Shown here one piece after another: positions 1-11,225 of a DNA stretch of 48,756 nt (the first letter of the stretch is position 1; every line of letters starts with the position of its first letter). The position numbers were made by a program, and so were the translations under genes. The notes beneath the pieces were generated by a model that saw only the letters and a list, made by a program, of their open reading frames with translations, searched no databases and had not been told where the DNA came from. Origin of the DNA: Bifidobacterium callitrichidarum (GTDB taxonomy: Bacteria > Actinomycetota > Actinomycetes > Actinomycetales > Bifidobacteriaceae); contig NZ_QFFM01000025.1 in NCBI RefSeq assembly GCF_003129905.1, positions 1-48,756 on the forward strand, in the 5' to 3' direction.

Positions 1-435
1 CACGTCCATCGGGTTGGTGATGAGCGAGAGCACCTGGCGGGTGGTGCCGTGGACCGCGTGGCCGGCGCGGGCCATGTCGATGCCGTCGGGGCCGTCGTCG
101 AAGCTCTTCTCCCAGGCGCCGTGCGAATGGATGTCCACATAACCAGGAGTCAAAATCCGCCCGGCCGCGTCAATAACCGCACCGTCCGATCCCGATGGAG
201 CGGCCGGGTCGATGCCGACCGTGCGGCAGGCATGCTCGAACGCCTCCTCGCCGCTGCCGTCCGCCGTCGCGGCGCCCGTGCCCACGATCACGCCGCGCGC
301 GTCCGAGACCACCCAATATCCGCTTTGCTCGCCGCGGGCATCCACCTTGCGCGCCCCGCGGATCGCGACCGGCTTGGCCTCGCCTTCCAACGCCGCGGTC
401 ACGCGCGCGACGATCTCGTTTCTGTCCTGCGTCAT
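1..435 (-). CDS. nagA: N-acetylglucosamine-6-phosphate deacetylase, N-terminal part (cut by window edge)
   Basis: This is the first 145 codons of NagA, which removes acetate from GlcNAc-6-P to give GlcN-6-P in the cytoplasm. The rest lies beyond base 1. The segment TPGYVDIHSHGAW near residues 90-102 carries the HxH metal-binding pair (H97, H99) typical of the amidohydrolase superfamily. The start ATG at 433-435 is preceded by a good ribosome binding site (AGGAAGG on the minus strand). It lies 72 bases downstream of nagB on the same strand, so the two steps GlcNAc-6-P to GlcN-6-P to Fru-6-P are probably cotranscribed. A strong hairpin separates them. Identification rests on the HxH motif plus the nagB neighbour; the metal and catalytic residues of the C-terminal half are not visible. 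Confidence 0.9.
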   Translation of the reverse strand, partial: MTQDRNEIVARVTAALEGEAKPVAIRGARKVDARGEQSGYWVVSDARGVIVGTGAATADGSGEEAFEHACRTVGIDPAAPSGSDGAVIDAAGRILTPGYVDIHSHGAWEKSFDDGPDGIDMARAGHAVHGTTRQVLSLITNPMDV

Positions 436-453
436 GATTTCCTTCCTGTATGC

Positions 454-493
454 GTTCGGGCTCCTTCTTTGCGGAGAAAGAAGGAGCCCGAAC
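454..493 (-). terminator. 17-bp perfect hairpin between nagB and nagA
   Basis: The arms 454-470 and 477-493 are perfectly complementary (17 bp) around a 6-base loop. The structure lies between the nagB stop and the nagA ribosome binding site. No long T-run follows on the minus strand. It may therefore be a partial terminator or an mRNA-stabilising hairpin that sets the nagB:nagA ratio, rather than a full stop. Confidence 0.6.
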
Positions 494-507
494 CGTTCGA
501 TTGCCGA

Positions 508-1320
508 TCAGATGCCCTGCCAGGCCGGCTTGTGGGCGAAGGCGTAGCGGTAGTAGTCCTTGTGGCGCAGGCGGCTGGCGGCCTCCTCGTCGATGATGAT
601 CGTGGCGTGCGGGTGCAGCTGCAGCGCGGAGGCCGGGCAGAACGCGCTCACGCCGCCCTCGACGGTCTCCTCGATGGCCTCGGCCTTGCCCGCGCCGAAC
701 GCGAGCAGCACGAGGTGGCGGGCCTTGAGGACCGTGCCGATGCCCTGCGTGATGCAGTGGGTCGGCACCTGTTTGATGTCGTTGTCGAAGAAGCGGGCGT
801 TGTCGATGCGGGTCTGCTCGGCCAGGGTCTTCACGCGCGTGCCGGATGCGAGGGAGGAGCCGGGCTCGTTGAAGCCGATGTGGCCGTCGGTGCCGATGCC
901 GAGGATCTGCACGTCGATGCCGCCCGCGGCCTCGATGGCCGCGTCGTAGGCCGGGCCGGCGGCGGCGATCTTGTCGCCGTCCTCGAGCGGGGCGCCGTTC
1001 AGCACGTCGCCGGGCACGTGGACCTTGGCAGGGTCGAGGCCCAGGGGCTCGACGACCGTGCGGTGGATGGTGGAGTGGTAGGACTGCGGGTGGTCGAGCG
1101 GCAGGCCCAGGTACTCGTCGAGCGCGAAGCCGCGCACCTTGGAGACGTCGATGTGCTCCTCGTGCACGATCTTGGCGAGGGCCTGGTAGGCGGCCAGCGG
1201 GCTGGAGCCCGTGGCGAGTCCCAGCACCGCGTCCGGCTTGGCCTTGATGAGGTCCGCCACGCAACGGCCGTAGATCTCGCCGGCCTCCTTCTCGTTCTTG
1301 ATGATGATCACTTCAGCCAT
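508..1320 (-). CDS. nagB: glucosamine-6-phosphate deaminase
   Basis: This 270-residue protein matches the usual length of NagB (266 in E. coli). The enzyme converts glucosamine-6-P to fructose-6-P and ammonia. Family landmarks are LGLATGSSPLAAYQAL near the N-terminus (sugar phosphate binding), FALDEYLGL, and ILGIGTDGHIGFNEPGSS in the middle (active-site loop). The ATG at 1318-1320 was chosen over an upstream in-frame ATG because an AGAGG ribosome site lies 10 bases before it and homology starts at MAEVIIIKNEKEA. It is the first gene of a nagB-nagA pair and lies downstream of lacZ on the same strand, separated by a hairpin. In bifidobacteria this pair feeds amino sugars from host glycans into the fructose-6-phosphate shunt. 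Confidence 0.96.
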   Translation of the reverse strand: MAEVIIIKNEKEAGEIYGRCVADLIKAKPDAVLGLATGSSPLAAYQALAKIVHEEHIDVSKVRGFALDEYLGLPLDHPQSYHSTIHRTVVEPLGLDPAKVHVPGDVLNGAPLEDGDKIAAAGPAYDAAIEAAGGIDVQILGIGTDGHIGFNEPGSSLASGTRVKTLAEQTRIDNARFFDNDIKQVPTHCITQGIGTVLKARHLVLLAFGAGKAEAIEETVEGGVSAFCPASALQLHPHATIIIDEEAASRLRHKDYYRYAFAHKPAWQGI

Positions 1321-1366
1321 GATTGATTGCCTCTTTTCTGTGGGTGTGTTTTGGGGAATATGCACA

Positions 1367-1396
1367 GGCGGCGGCATGGTGGTGCATGCCGCCGCC
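1367..1396 (-). terminator. GC-rich hairpin between lacZ and nagB
   Basis: A perfect 12-bp stem (1367-1378 with 1385-1396) with loop GTGGTG starts 10 bases after the lacZ stop codon on the minus strand. There is no clear T-tract, so termination efficiency is uncertain. It probably separates lacZ from nagB transcription. Confidence 0.55.
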
Positions 1397-1405
1397 CGTT
1401 GCCGG

Positions 1406-4679
<3,274 letters not shown>

Positions 4680-4823
4680 CTTCTTGCGCATGCCTCGACG
4701 GCGACTGCGAGAACCTGTGCAAATCTATTGATTGCAACGATAATTCGGCTGCTGCGATGTCTTTTCCCTGCGCGTCGCGTCGAATCGACGAATGCGATTC
4801 GTTGGCATTGCTTGCGACACGCG

Positions 4824-4859
4824 GTAAAGTTTTTTACTTTTTTGAGAAAGTTCTATACT
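4824..4859 (+). promoter_or_regulatory. predicted lacS promoter region with an inverted-repeat operator
   Basis: A -10-like TATACT lies at 4854-4859. Upstream, GTAAA (4824-4828) and TTTAC (4833-4837) form an inverted repeat that overlaps the expected -35 position. This arrangement would suit a repressor. The 361-bp lacZ-lacS divergent spacer (4568-4928) holds no gene. Confidence 0.35.
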
Positions 4860-4928
4860 CGCGTCTTGCGGGATCGGAGCTGTTCCCGCGCACGGATTCT
4901 TTACAGGTCGCAAGGAGGCCACCACACC

Positions 4929-6410
4929 ATGAGCGGATCCACCACACAGCGCACGGCGACGCCCGGACAGCCGCAGGCAGCGCCCGCGAGGAACATGGGA
5001 CAGAAGATCGCATACGCGTTCGGCAATCTGGGACAGGCCGCGTTCTACAACACGATGAGCACGTTCTTCATCACGTTCGTGACCACCGCGCTGTTCGTCG
5101 ACGTGGACAAGACGCTGGCCGCGCGCCTCATCGCGGTGATCACCGGACTCGTGGTGGTCATCCGCATCGCGGAGATCTTCCTCGACCCGCTGCTCGGCAA
5201 CCTCGTGGACAACACGAACACCCGCTGGGGCCGGTTCCGCCCCTGGCAGTTCATCGGCGGACTCGTGCCCGGCATCCTGCTGATCATGGTGTTCACCGGC
5301 CTGTTCGGCCTCGTGGACGTGAACACCGGCGTGTTCATGGTCCTGTTCGTCATCGTGTTCATCCTGCTGGACGTGATCTACTCGCTGCGCGACATCTCCT
5401 ACTGGGGCATGATCCCCGCGATCTCCTCCGACTCGCACGAACGCAGCACGTACACCGCGCTCGGCGCGTTCACCGGATCCATCGGCTACAACGGCGTCAC
5501 CGTCATCGTCGTGCCCGTCGTCAGCTGGTTCACCTGGAAGTTCACCGGCCAATGGGAGCAGGGCCGCACCGGCTGGGCCGCGTTCGCCATCATCATCGCC
5601 GTGCTCGGCCTGTTGACCGCGTGGAGCGTCGCGTTCGGCACCCGCGAGAACCAGGGCGAGCTGCGCGCCAAGGCCGAGGCCAACGGCAACCCCATCGAGG
5701 CGTTCAAGGCCATCGCCCAGAACGACCAGCTCCTGTGGGTCGCCCTGAGCTACCTGCTGTACTCCGTGGCCAACGTCGCCACCACCGGCGTGCTCTTCTA
5801 CCAGTTCAAATACGTGCTCGGCGCGCCGGACAGCTTCTCCATCGCCGGCGTCATCCCGGTCATCACCGGACTGGTCACCACGCCCCTCTACCCGGTGCTC
5901 AACCGCCGCATCCCGCGCCGCTGGCTGTACACCGCCGGCATGGCGTTCATGATCGCCGGCTACACGCTGTTCATCATCGCGCCCATGAACCTGCCCGTCG
6001 TCATCGTCGCGCTCGTCCTCTTCTACCTGCCCGCGCAGACCATCCAGATGACCGCCATCCTGAGCATGACCGACTCCATCGAATACGGACAGCTCAAGAC
6101 CGGCAAGCGCAACGAGGCCGTCACCCTCTCCGTGCGCCCGATGCTCGACAAGATCGCCGGCGCGCTGTCCAACGGCATCGTGGGCTTCGTGGCCGTCGCC
6201 GCCGGCATGGTCGGCAACGCCACCGCCGCCGACATGACCGCCGCGAACATCCGCACGTTCAAGACCTGCGCCTACTACCTGCCGCTCGCCGGCATCGTCG
6301 CCAGCCTCGTCGTCTTCCTCCTGACCGTCAAGATCGACGAGAACATGCACGACCACATCGTCGAACAGCTCGAAGAACGACTCGCCTCCGAGGAAACCGA
6401 CAAGCAGTAA
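4929..6410 (+). CDS. lacS: GPH-family galactoside/lactose:cation symporter
   Basis: The 493-residue product is a 12-helix membrane protein of the glycoside-pentoside-hexuronide (MelB/LacS) family. It probably imports lactose or another beta-galactoside with a proton or sodium ion. Visible family features are the N-terminal KIAYAFGNLGQAAFYN segment, the DPLLGNLVDNTNTRWGRFRPW loop between helices 2 and 3, and the SIEYGQLKTGKRNEA segment late in the protein. There is no C-terminal EIIA-like domain, unlike streptococcal LacS. The start ATG at 4929 has an AAGGAGG ribosome site; the longer open frame upstream is promoter DNA. It is divergent from lacZ, which supports lactose as substrate. The symbol is by analogy; galactose or galacto-oligosaccharides are alternatives. 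Confidence 0.9.
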   Translation: MSGSTTQRTATPGQPQAAPARNMGQKIAYAFGNLGQAAFYNTMSTFFITFVTTALFVDVDKTLAARLIAVITGLVVVIRIAEIFLDPLLGNLVDNTNTRWGRFRPWQFIGGLVPGILLIMVFTGLFGLVDVNTGVFMVLFVIVFILLDVIYSLRDISYWGMIPAISSDSHERSTYTALGAFTGSIGYNGVTVIVVPVVSWFTWKFTGQWEQGRTGWAAFAIIIAVLGLLTAWSVAFGTRENQGELRAKAEANGNPIEAFKAIAQNDQLLWVALSYLLYSVANVATTGVLFYQFKYVLGAPDSFSIAGVIPVITGLVTTPLYPVLNRRIPRRWLYTAGMAFMIAGYTLFIIAPMNLPVVIVALVLFYLPAQTIQMTAILSMTDSIEYGQLKTGKRNEAVTLSVRPMLDKIAGALSNGIVGFVAVAAGMVGNATAADMTAANIRTFKTCAYYLPLAGIVASLVVFLLTVKIDENMHDHIVEQLEERLASEETDKQ

Positions 6411-6429
6411 GCAATCAGGGCAGCAAGGG

Positions 6430-6473
6430 AACGGCCCGGCGCTAACGGTTTGAACCGTTGGCGCCGGGCCGTT
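6430..6473. terminator. long hairpin after lacS
   Basis: Arms 6430-6450 and 6453-6473 pair over 21 bp with one G-U type mismatch and a 2-base turn. It lies 20 bases after the lacS stop, between lacS and the convergent adhesin gene, and could stop transcription from both sides. No T-tract follows. Confidence 0.6.
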
Positions 6474-6516
6474 GCCATGCCCGCCGGGGAGAGAAGAAGG
6501 AAGAGAACCGGCGGGG

Positions 6517-6576
6517 TTCCGGCCGGATTGTCGTCCGGCCGGAAGAATCATCGCGGCAGAAAGCGGTCCCTGCCGC
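6517..6576 (-). terminator. tandem hairpins downstream of the adhesin gene
   Basis: Reading leftward from the adhesin stop there is a 7-bp stem (6553-6559 with 6570-6576). A perfect 11-bp stem follows (6517-6527 with 6534-6544) with a TTGTCG/CGACAA loop. The position directly after the stop codon suggests termination of the adhesin transcript. Confidence 0.5.
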
Positions 6577-6581
6577 TTCGG

Positions 6582-9500
6582 TCAGACCACGGATTGCCCG
6601 CCGGGAACCGAATCCACGGTTTCGACGGCATCCGCGTCGGCGTCCTCGGCATCGACGGGTTGCATCGTGCCGGAGTGACGGCCGGCGGCGTTGTTCCCGC
6701 GCCTGAACCTGCGGGCGGCGACCAGTCCCACGCCGACGGCGAGCAGGGTGATCGCCGCGGCGATCACGCCCTGGATGGCGGCGCCGGTGTGGGCGAGCCC
6801 GGTCCGGTAGCCGTTCCAGTCGTCGGTGTTGCTGACCACTTCGGTGTCGGGGCAGACGAGCCTGCCGTCGATCGTGACCGCGTCATCGGGTGCGGACGTC
6901 TCGTCCTTGCCGTCGAACGGATCCGGGTCGGAGACGACGCATTCGATCAGAGGCGTGCCGGTGACCGTGGCGCGGTCGGTGTGATGGTCGGTCACGCCCT
7001 TGAGGACGCCCCTGACCTCGACGCTTTCGCCGGGCTTGAGGATGCGGCTGTCCCAATCGGCGGGGTATTCGAGGTCGGTCACCCGGCCGTCGCCGGCGAC
7101 CAGTTGGTCCTTGAGGTTCAGGTCCTTGGTTCGGTACCATGCGCCCTGCTTGGTGTCGGGGTCGGCGGTGCTGGTGTTGGTGATGGTGAACACGATGCGC
7201 GTGTCGCCCTGCATGGCCAGCGCGTCCTTGACCTGGTCGCGGTCGCCGGCCGGCCAGCCGGAGGCCTCGTCCCATTTCTCGATCTTCAGGCTCGGGGTCA
7301 TGTCGGGCGTGTGCGTCTCGACCTGGTTGGAAGGCCGTTTGGTGCCGTTGAGGGTTTCGTCGAACCGGTTGGCGATGTGTTCGCCGGTCTTGACGCGCTT
7401 GCACTGGATGAACGCGGTCCATGCCTGCTCGCTTTCGTCGTTGCCGCTGATGAGGTCGAGCATGCGCTGGGTCGCAGTAACGGTGACCACGCCCTTGTCG
7501 TCCTGCGCGAGGGTGAACAGTTCGCCGCCGTATGCGCCGGCGTCGAAGCTGCTGCCGGCGATCTTCATGCCTTTATGGGCGATCACCTTGCCCTGTTCGG
7601 TCAGGTCGCGCATGGCGTACACGGCCCATTGGCCGGTGTACTGGTCGTGCTCGGTGTCGAGCGGGTCGGTGATGCTCCAGTCGGTGACCTTCTGGTAGGC
7701 GCGGTGCGCGGGCAGCACGGAGCTGTCGAGACGGTAGAGGAACAGGCTGTTGAGGTACACGCTCCGCTTGTCGATGGATTCGCCGTCCACCTTCACGACC
7801 ACGTCCTTGGACGGGTTGACGGGTTTGAGGGGGTTGGCGACCTCGTTGGTGTCCTTGCGGGTGTCGTTGACGACCTGCGTGGCCTTGTTCTTCACGATAT
7901 GTCCGTCGGTGACCTTGATGACGGTCATCGGCAGGATCACCTCGTAGCTCGTGCCCAGCATCGACTGGTCGATGGCTGGCTCCTTCAACGGGTCGTGGTC
8001 CTTCTTTTCGGCGTATTCCTTGAGGTTCTTGGGCTGGGGGTCGCCCTTGATGGTCTCGCCGGTGGCCGGCACCTTCGTGTCCGCGGTCTTGGCGTACACG
8101 TAGGCGACGCCGTCGATCGCCGCGATGTTGAACTTCGCGGTCACGTCCTTGCCGGTCGCGGTGTCGGTGACCTCGATGCGCTTGGCGTCAAGGGAGAGGT
8201 ATTCGTCGTCCCAGTCGTCGGTCATGCCGAGTCTCCAGACCTTGTAGGCCTGGTTGGTTTGCTTGGCGTCGATAATCACGCGGTAGTAGATCCGGTCGCC
8301 CAGCAGGGCGGTCTTGCCGTCGATGCTGATGGACGGGTCGGCCTGGGTGTCCTTCTTCACCGGCGTGAAGTCGGGAGGCTCGTTCCACACCCTGTTGCTC
8401 GGGGTGACCATGTTGTTCAGTGTCAATGCCCACTGGTTGCCGATTTTGGTGTCCGTGGGCGCGTCCTTGGCGACCGTGCCCTCGAAGCGGACGATGATGC
8501 GCGGGTTCGCGCCGTTGCGCCAGTTGGTCTTCACATACCCGTCGGAGAACACGAGGCGCACCGCGTGCTGCGAGTCGTTCCACTGGGTCTCGTACTCGGT
8601 TTTCGGGATGAACCTGCCGGTGGACAGGTCGGTGACCTCCAGGGTCTGCTTGTCCACTTCAAGATGCTCGTCGTAGGTGTCGGTGACCGCCACCTCGCTG
8701 ACGGAGTACGCGAGATTGCCGGGCAGGTGGGGCTGCGTCTCCAGACGGTATTCCACGCGCTGGCCCGGGTAGACGACCCTGCCGTCCACGGACGCCTGGT
8801 CGCCTCCCTGCGAGGATTCGCCGACCACGTCCTTGACGACGGGCGGTATGTAGCCGCAGATCTTCGGTTCGTTCGTGGGGATGGTGTGCGTGTTGACGGT
8901 CTGGGATCCCTTGTTCGTCAGCGCCTTGCCATCCGGCGTGGTGCAGAACGACAGTTCGTCGCTCGACTGCTTGCCGAAGTCGTCGCGCACCTGGCCCGCG
9001 CCCTTGCCGTTGGCATAGGACGCCTTGCCGGGAATGAGCAGCGTGACCTGCTTCGCGGTCTTCAGCCCCTTCAATCCCTCGCGGTAGGCCTGGCCTGCGG
9101 TGGCGGTCACCGTGGTGCCTTCCATCGTGATCGCCCACTGGTCGGTGACGTCCCTGCCGTGGTTGGCGATGTCGGTGACGCTGGACTCGCGATCGGTGCC
9201 GGCATCGGCCTCGTACACCTTGATCTTCGACTTGTCGTCGGCGTCGAACAGGTAGTCGGCGGCCGACCAGTCGTCCGTGAGCGTCAGAGCCTCCGGGGCT
9301 TGGATGAGGTTCTTGGCGATGGTGCCGTTGACCACCGAGGCGACCCGGTCCCCGTCCAGAAGCGTCATATCGTCGGCGCCGGTCTGGTTGGTCTCCTTCG
9401 GGTCGATGACCGCCTCCCACTGGCCCTTCGCGTTCAGGCGGATCCAGCTCTTGTCGGGATTCGGCCGCCACGTATCGAACTGTTTCGTTCCGGCGTCGGC

Positions 9501-10877
9501 CTCGGGCTCGTGGTTCCACTGGCCCCACGCATGGTCCCTGACCTGCTGGAAGTCGGAGGGCTTCGACACGGTCACGTCGAAGCTGAATTCGTAGACATGG
9601 TCCATGGGCATCTCGCCGTTGTCCGCCGAACGAGCGGCCGACACCGTGTTCGACGCCTTGTCCCAGTTGATCTCGAACTCGCCGGAAACGTCGCGGTTGC
9701 CGTCGGTCCTGTCGATGAGCCTGTAGTTGTCTACGGAGTATTCGACGCCGTTGGGTTCGATCACGTCGCGGAAACGCATCTCGTAGCCGCCGCGGCCGGT
9801 GCCGTACGTGATGGTGGTGCGGTTCGTCATCCGGTCGGCGCTCACGCCGTCCTCGATCTTCTTGACCGGGGGCTCGGGCGGCATCGGGCTCACCTTCCAG
9901 GATTCGGCCGGATCGCGGTCCGCGGTGTCCACGGCCGCCTGCATGCGGCCCTGCTTGGGCACCTGGATGTCGATCCAGTACGAGCCCTCGGCCCAGTATT
10001 TCATGCCGAAATCCTTCGGCGAGGCGAGATTGTCGAGCTGGGTGTCTCCATTGCTGGAGAAGCTGATCGGCTTGCTCACGCTCTTCGCGGGCATGTAGGG
10101 GCCGTTCTCGTAATGGATGATCGCGGTGCCGTTCAACGTCTCCTTGATCGCGGAACCGCCGTTGTCTGCGTGGATGACGTCGCCGATCGGGTCGGTGGAG
10201 CCGACCTGCATGTCGGTCTTCTGCTTGTGGCTGGTGGTCACGTTCAGCTTGTAATCGACCGGTGGCTGGTTCTGCGCCAGCACGATCACGCGGAACGAGG
10301 CGTTCGGGTTGGAGTTGATCGACTCCTGTGCCAGCGAGTCAACGCTGCGCGTGCCGAGCTTGTCCTTCCATGTGGTCGAGGTCGAGTACTTCTGGCCCTG
10401 ATACGTGTAGTCGCCCTTCGCCTCGGCCTTCCACTGCGCCTCCCAACGGTTCTTCGCGTTCGAGCTCACGTAGCTGCCGTTGAACGAACCATCCGCCAAG
10501 CGCACGTAGCCCACCGCCACCAGACGGCAGTCCGCGTTCCCCTCACCCGTATAGGAGCGTTGGCACTCATCGATTGCGTCGCTCAAAGTCTTGTTCATGT
10601 TCACGAATTGGTTCTGCCCGTTCGCCAGATCGGACGACAGACGCACCTTCGCGTCACTCAACGCCGTCTTCATGCCATCCAGCGTGGCCGGCCACGAATC
10701 CTTGTAGATCCAATGCACATCGGCCGTCTGCGTCGGACCACCGCCCGAACCGCCGCCATCCTCGCCGGAACCACCGCCACCGTTATCGGCCAACGCGACC
10801 GGAACCAGACAGGCCAGCAACGCCGCGGCGGCAGTGATCGACGCCACCGCGCCGGTGCCTTTCTTCCCGAACCTCAT
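6582..10877 (-). CDS. large cell-wall-anchored isopeptide-type adhesin
   Basis: The product is a 1431-residue surface protein. Residues 1-30 are a signal peptide ending VPVALA, followed by a Gly/Ser-rich linker (about 33-45) and an N-terminal region of unknown fold up to a PPEPPVKK linker near 336. At least three related domains begin near residues 690, 845 and 1020. Each has the pattern D-G-(x)-V/L-x-x-G/L-x-x-Y-R-L/V and a following D-x-x-D/T stretch typical of AgI/II C-terminal isopeptide-forming adhesin domains. A further domain lies at about 1190-1330. The C-terminus has a sorting signal LAHTG (1361-1365), a hydrophobic helix and RRFRR, then an unusual 38-residue acidic tail. The start at 10875-10877 has an AAAGGA site. 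No sortase gene is nearby. The ligand is unknown; host mucin or matrix adhesion is an inference. Confidence 0.85.
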   Translation of the reverse strand: MRFGKKGTGAVASITAAAALLACLVPVALADNGGGGSGEDGGGSGGGPTQTADVHWIYKDSWPATLDGMKTALSDAKVRLSSDLANGQNQFVNMNKTLSDAIDECQRSYTGEGNADCRLVAVGYVRLADGSFNGSYVSSNAKNRWEAQWKAEAKGDYTYQGQKYSTSTTWKDKLGTRSVDSLAQESINSNPNASFRVIVLAQNQPPVDYKLNVTTSHKQKTDMQVGSTDPIGDVIHADNGGSAIKETLNGTAIIHYENGPYMPAKSVSKPISFSSNGDTQLDNLASPKDFGMKYWAEGSYWIDIQVPKQGRMQAAVDTADRDPAESWKVSPMPPEPPVKKIEDGVSADRMTNRTTITYGTGRGGYEMRFRDVIEPNGVEYSVDNYRLIDRTDGNRDVSGEFEINWDKASNTVSAARSADNGEMPMDHVYEFSFDVTVSKPSDFQQVRDHAWGQWNHEPEADAGTKQFDTWRPNPDKSWIRLNAKGQWEAVIDPKETNQTGADDMTLLDGDRVASVVNGTIAKNLIQAPEALTLTDDWSAADYLFDADDKSKIKVYEADAGTDRESSVTDIANHGRDVTDQWAITMEGTTVTATAGQAYREGLKGLKTAKQVTLLIPGKASYANGKGAGQVRDDFGKQSSDELSFCTTPDGKALTNKGSQTVNTHTIPTNEPKICGYIPPVVKDVVGESSQGGDQASVDGRVVYPGQRVEYRLETQPHLPGNLAYSVSEVAVTDTYDEHLEVDKQTLEVTDLSTGRFIPKTEYETQWNDSQHAVRLVFSDGYVKTNWRNGANPRIIVRFEGTVAKDAPTDTKIGNQWALTLNNMVTPSNRVWNEPPDFTPVKKDTQADPSISIDGKTALLGDRIYYRVIIDAKQTNQAYKVWRLGMTDDWDDEYLSLDAKRIEVTDTATGKDVTAKFNIAAIDGVAYVYAKTADTKVPATGETIKGDPQPKNLKEYAEKKDHDPLKEPAIDQSMLGTSYEVILPMTVIKVTDGHIVKNKATQVVNDTRKDTNEVANPLKPVNPSKDVVVKVDGESIDKRSVYLNSLFLYRLDSSVLPAHRAYQKVTDWSITDPLDTEHDQYTGQWAVYAMRDLTEQGKVIAHKGMKIAGSSFDAGAYGGELFTLAQDDKGVVTVTATQRMLDLISGNDESEQAWTAFIQCKRVKTGEHIANRFDETLNGTKRPSNQVETHTPDMTPSLKIEKWDEASGWPAGDRDQVKDALAMQGDTRIVFTITNTSTADPDTKQGAWYRTKDLNLKDQLVAGDGRVTDLEYPADWDSRILKPGESVEVRGVLKGVTDHHTDRATVTGTPLIECVVSDPDPFDGKDETSAPDDAVTIDGRLVCPDTEVVSNTDDWNGYRTGLAHTGAAIQGVIAAAITLLAVGVGLVAARRFRRGNNAAGRHSGTMQPVDAEDADADAVETVDSVPGGQSVV

Positions 10878-10922
10878 ACGAAATCCTTTCCCACATGCGA
10901 TCACAAGCCCCTCTCCGGGAAA

Positions 10923-10958
10923 GGGAGGAGACGGGGACTCCAGAACCCGCCTCCTCCC
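10923..10958 (-). other. hairpin in the adhesin 5' leader
   Basis: A 13-bp stem (10923-10935 with 10946-10958, one wobble pair on the minus strand) lies about 45 bases upstream of the adhesin start. It may be an attenuator or leader structure. The 348-bp spacer 10878-11225 otherwise holds only the divergent promoter signals described separately. Confidence 0.35.
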
Positions 10959-11163
10959 GGGTCCCTGGAAGAAAAGCACGCCCGCAAGCCCGACGGCCGG
11001 CCGCCGGACCCCGAACGCACCATCAGCATCACCCCGCTCCAGGTGGTCTTGCGGCGGACAGACGTTGTCCCGGTCGAACCACCTCATCGTGGATCTGGGC
11101 TGTTGTGTCGCTCAGGTTATGATCTGATTGCGAAACGCGGCGGTATGCACACAGGTTACACTG

Positions 11164-11195
11164 TATAATAGTCATGTATTTCAATTAAAAATTGA
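11164..11195 (+). promoter_or_regulatory. -10 box with downstream palindrome before the ATPase/TOPRIM pair
   Basis: A consensus TATAAT is present at 11164-11169. No good -35 is visible 16-18 bases upstream. Directly downstream, TCAATT (11181-11186) and AATTGA (11190-11195) form a perfect inverted repeat with a 3-base centre. This is a plausible operator over the transcription start. The region is A/T-rich compared with its surroundings. Confidence 0.4.
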
Positions 11196-11225
11196 TTATT
11201 GTGAGTTTTAGAGAATGGCAATGCG

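Noticed and set aside
6450..11168. A 1572-codon open frame opposite the adhesin gene.
   Set aside because: It is antisense to a gene with a signal peptide, sorting signal and repeated domains. Its translation is low-complexity V/G/D/R, typical of the complement of G/C-biased codons, and it lacks a ribosome site.
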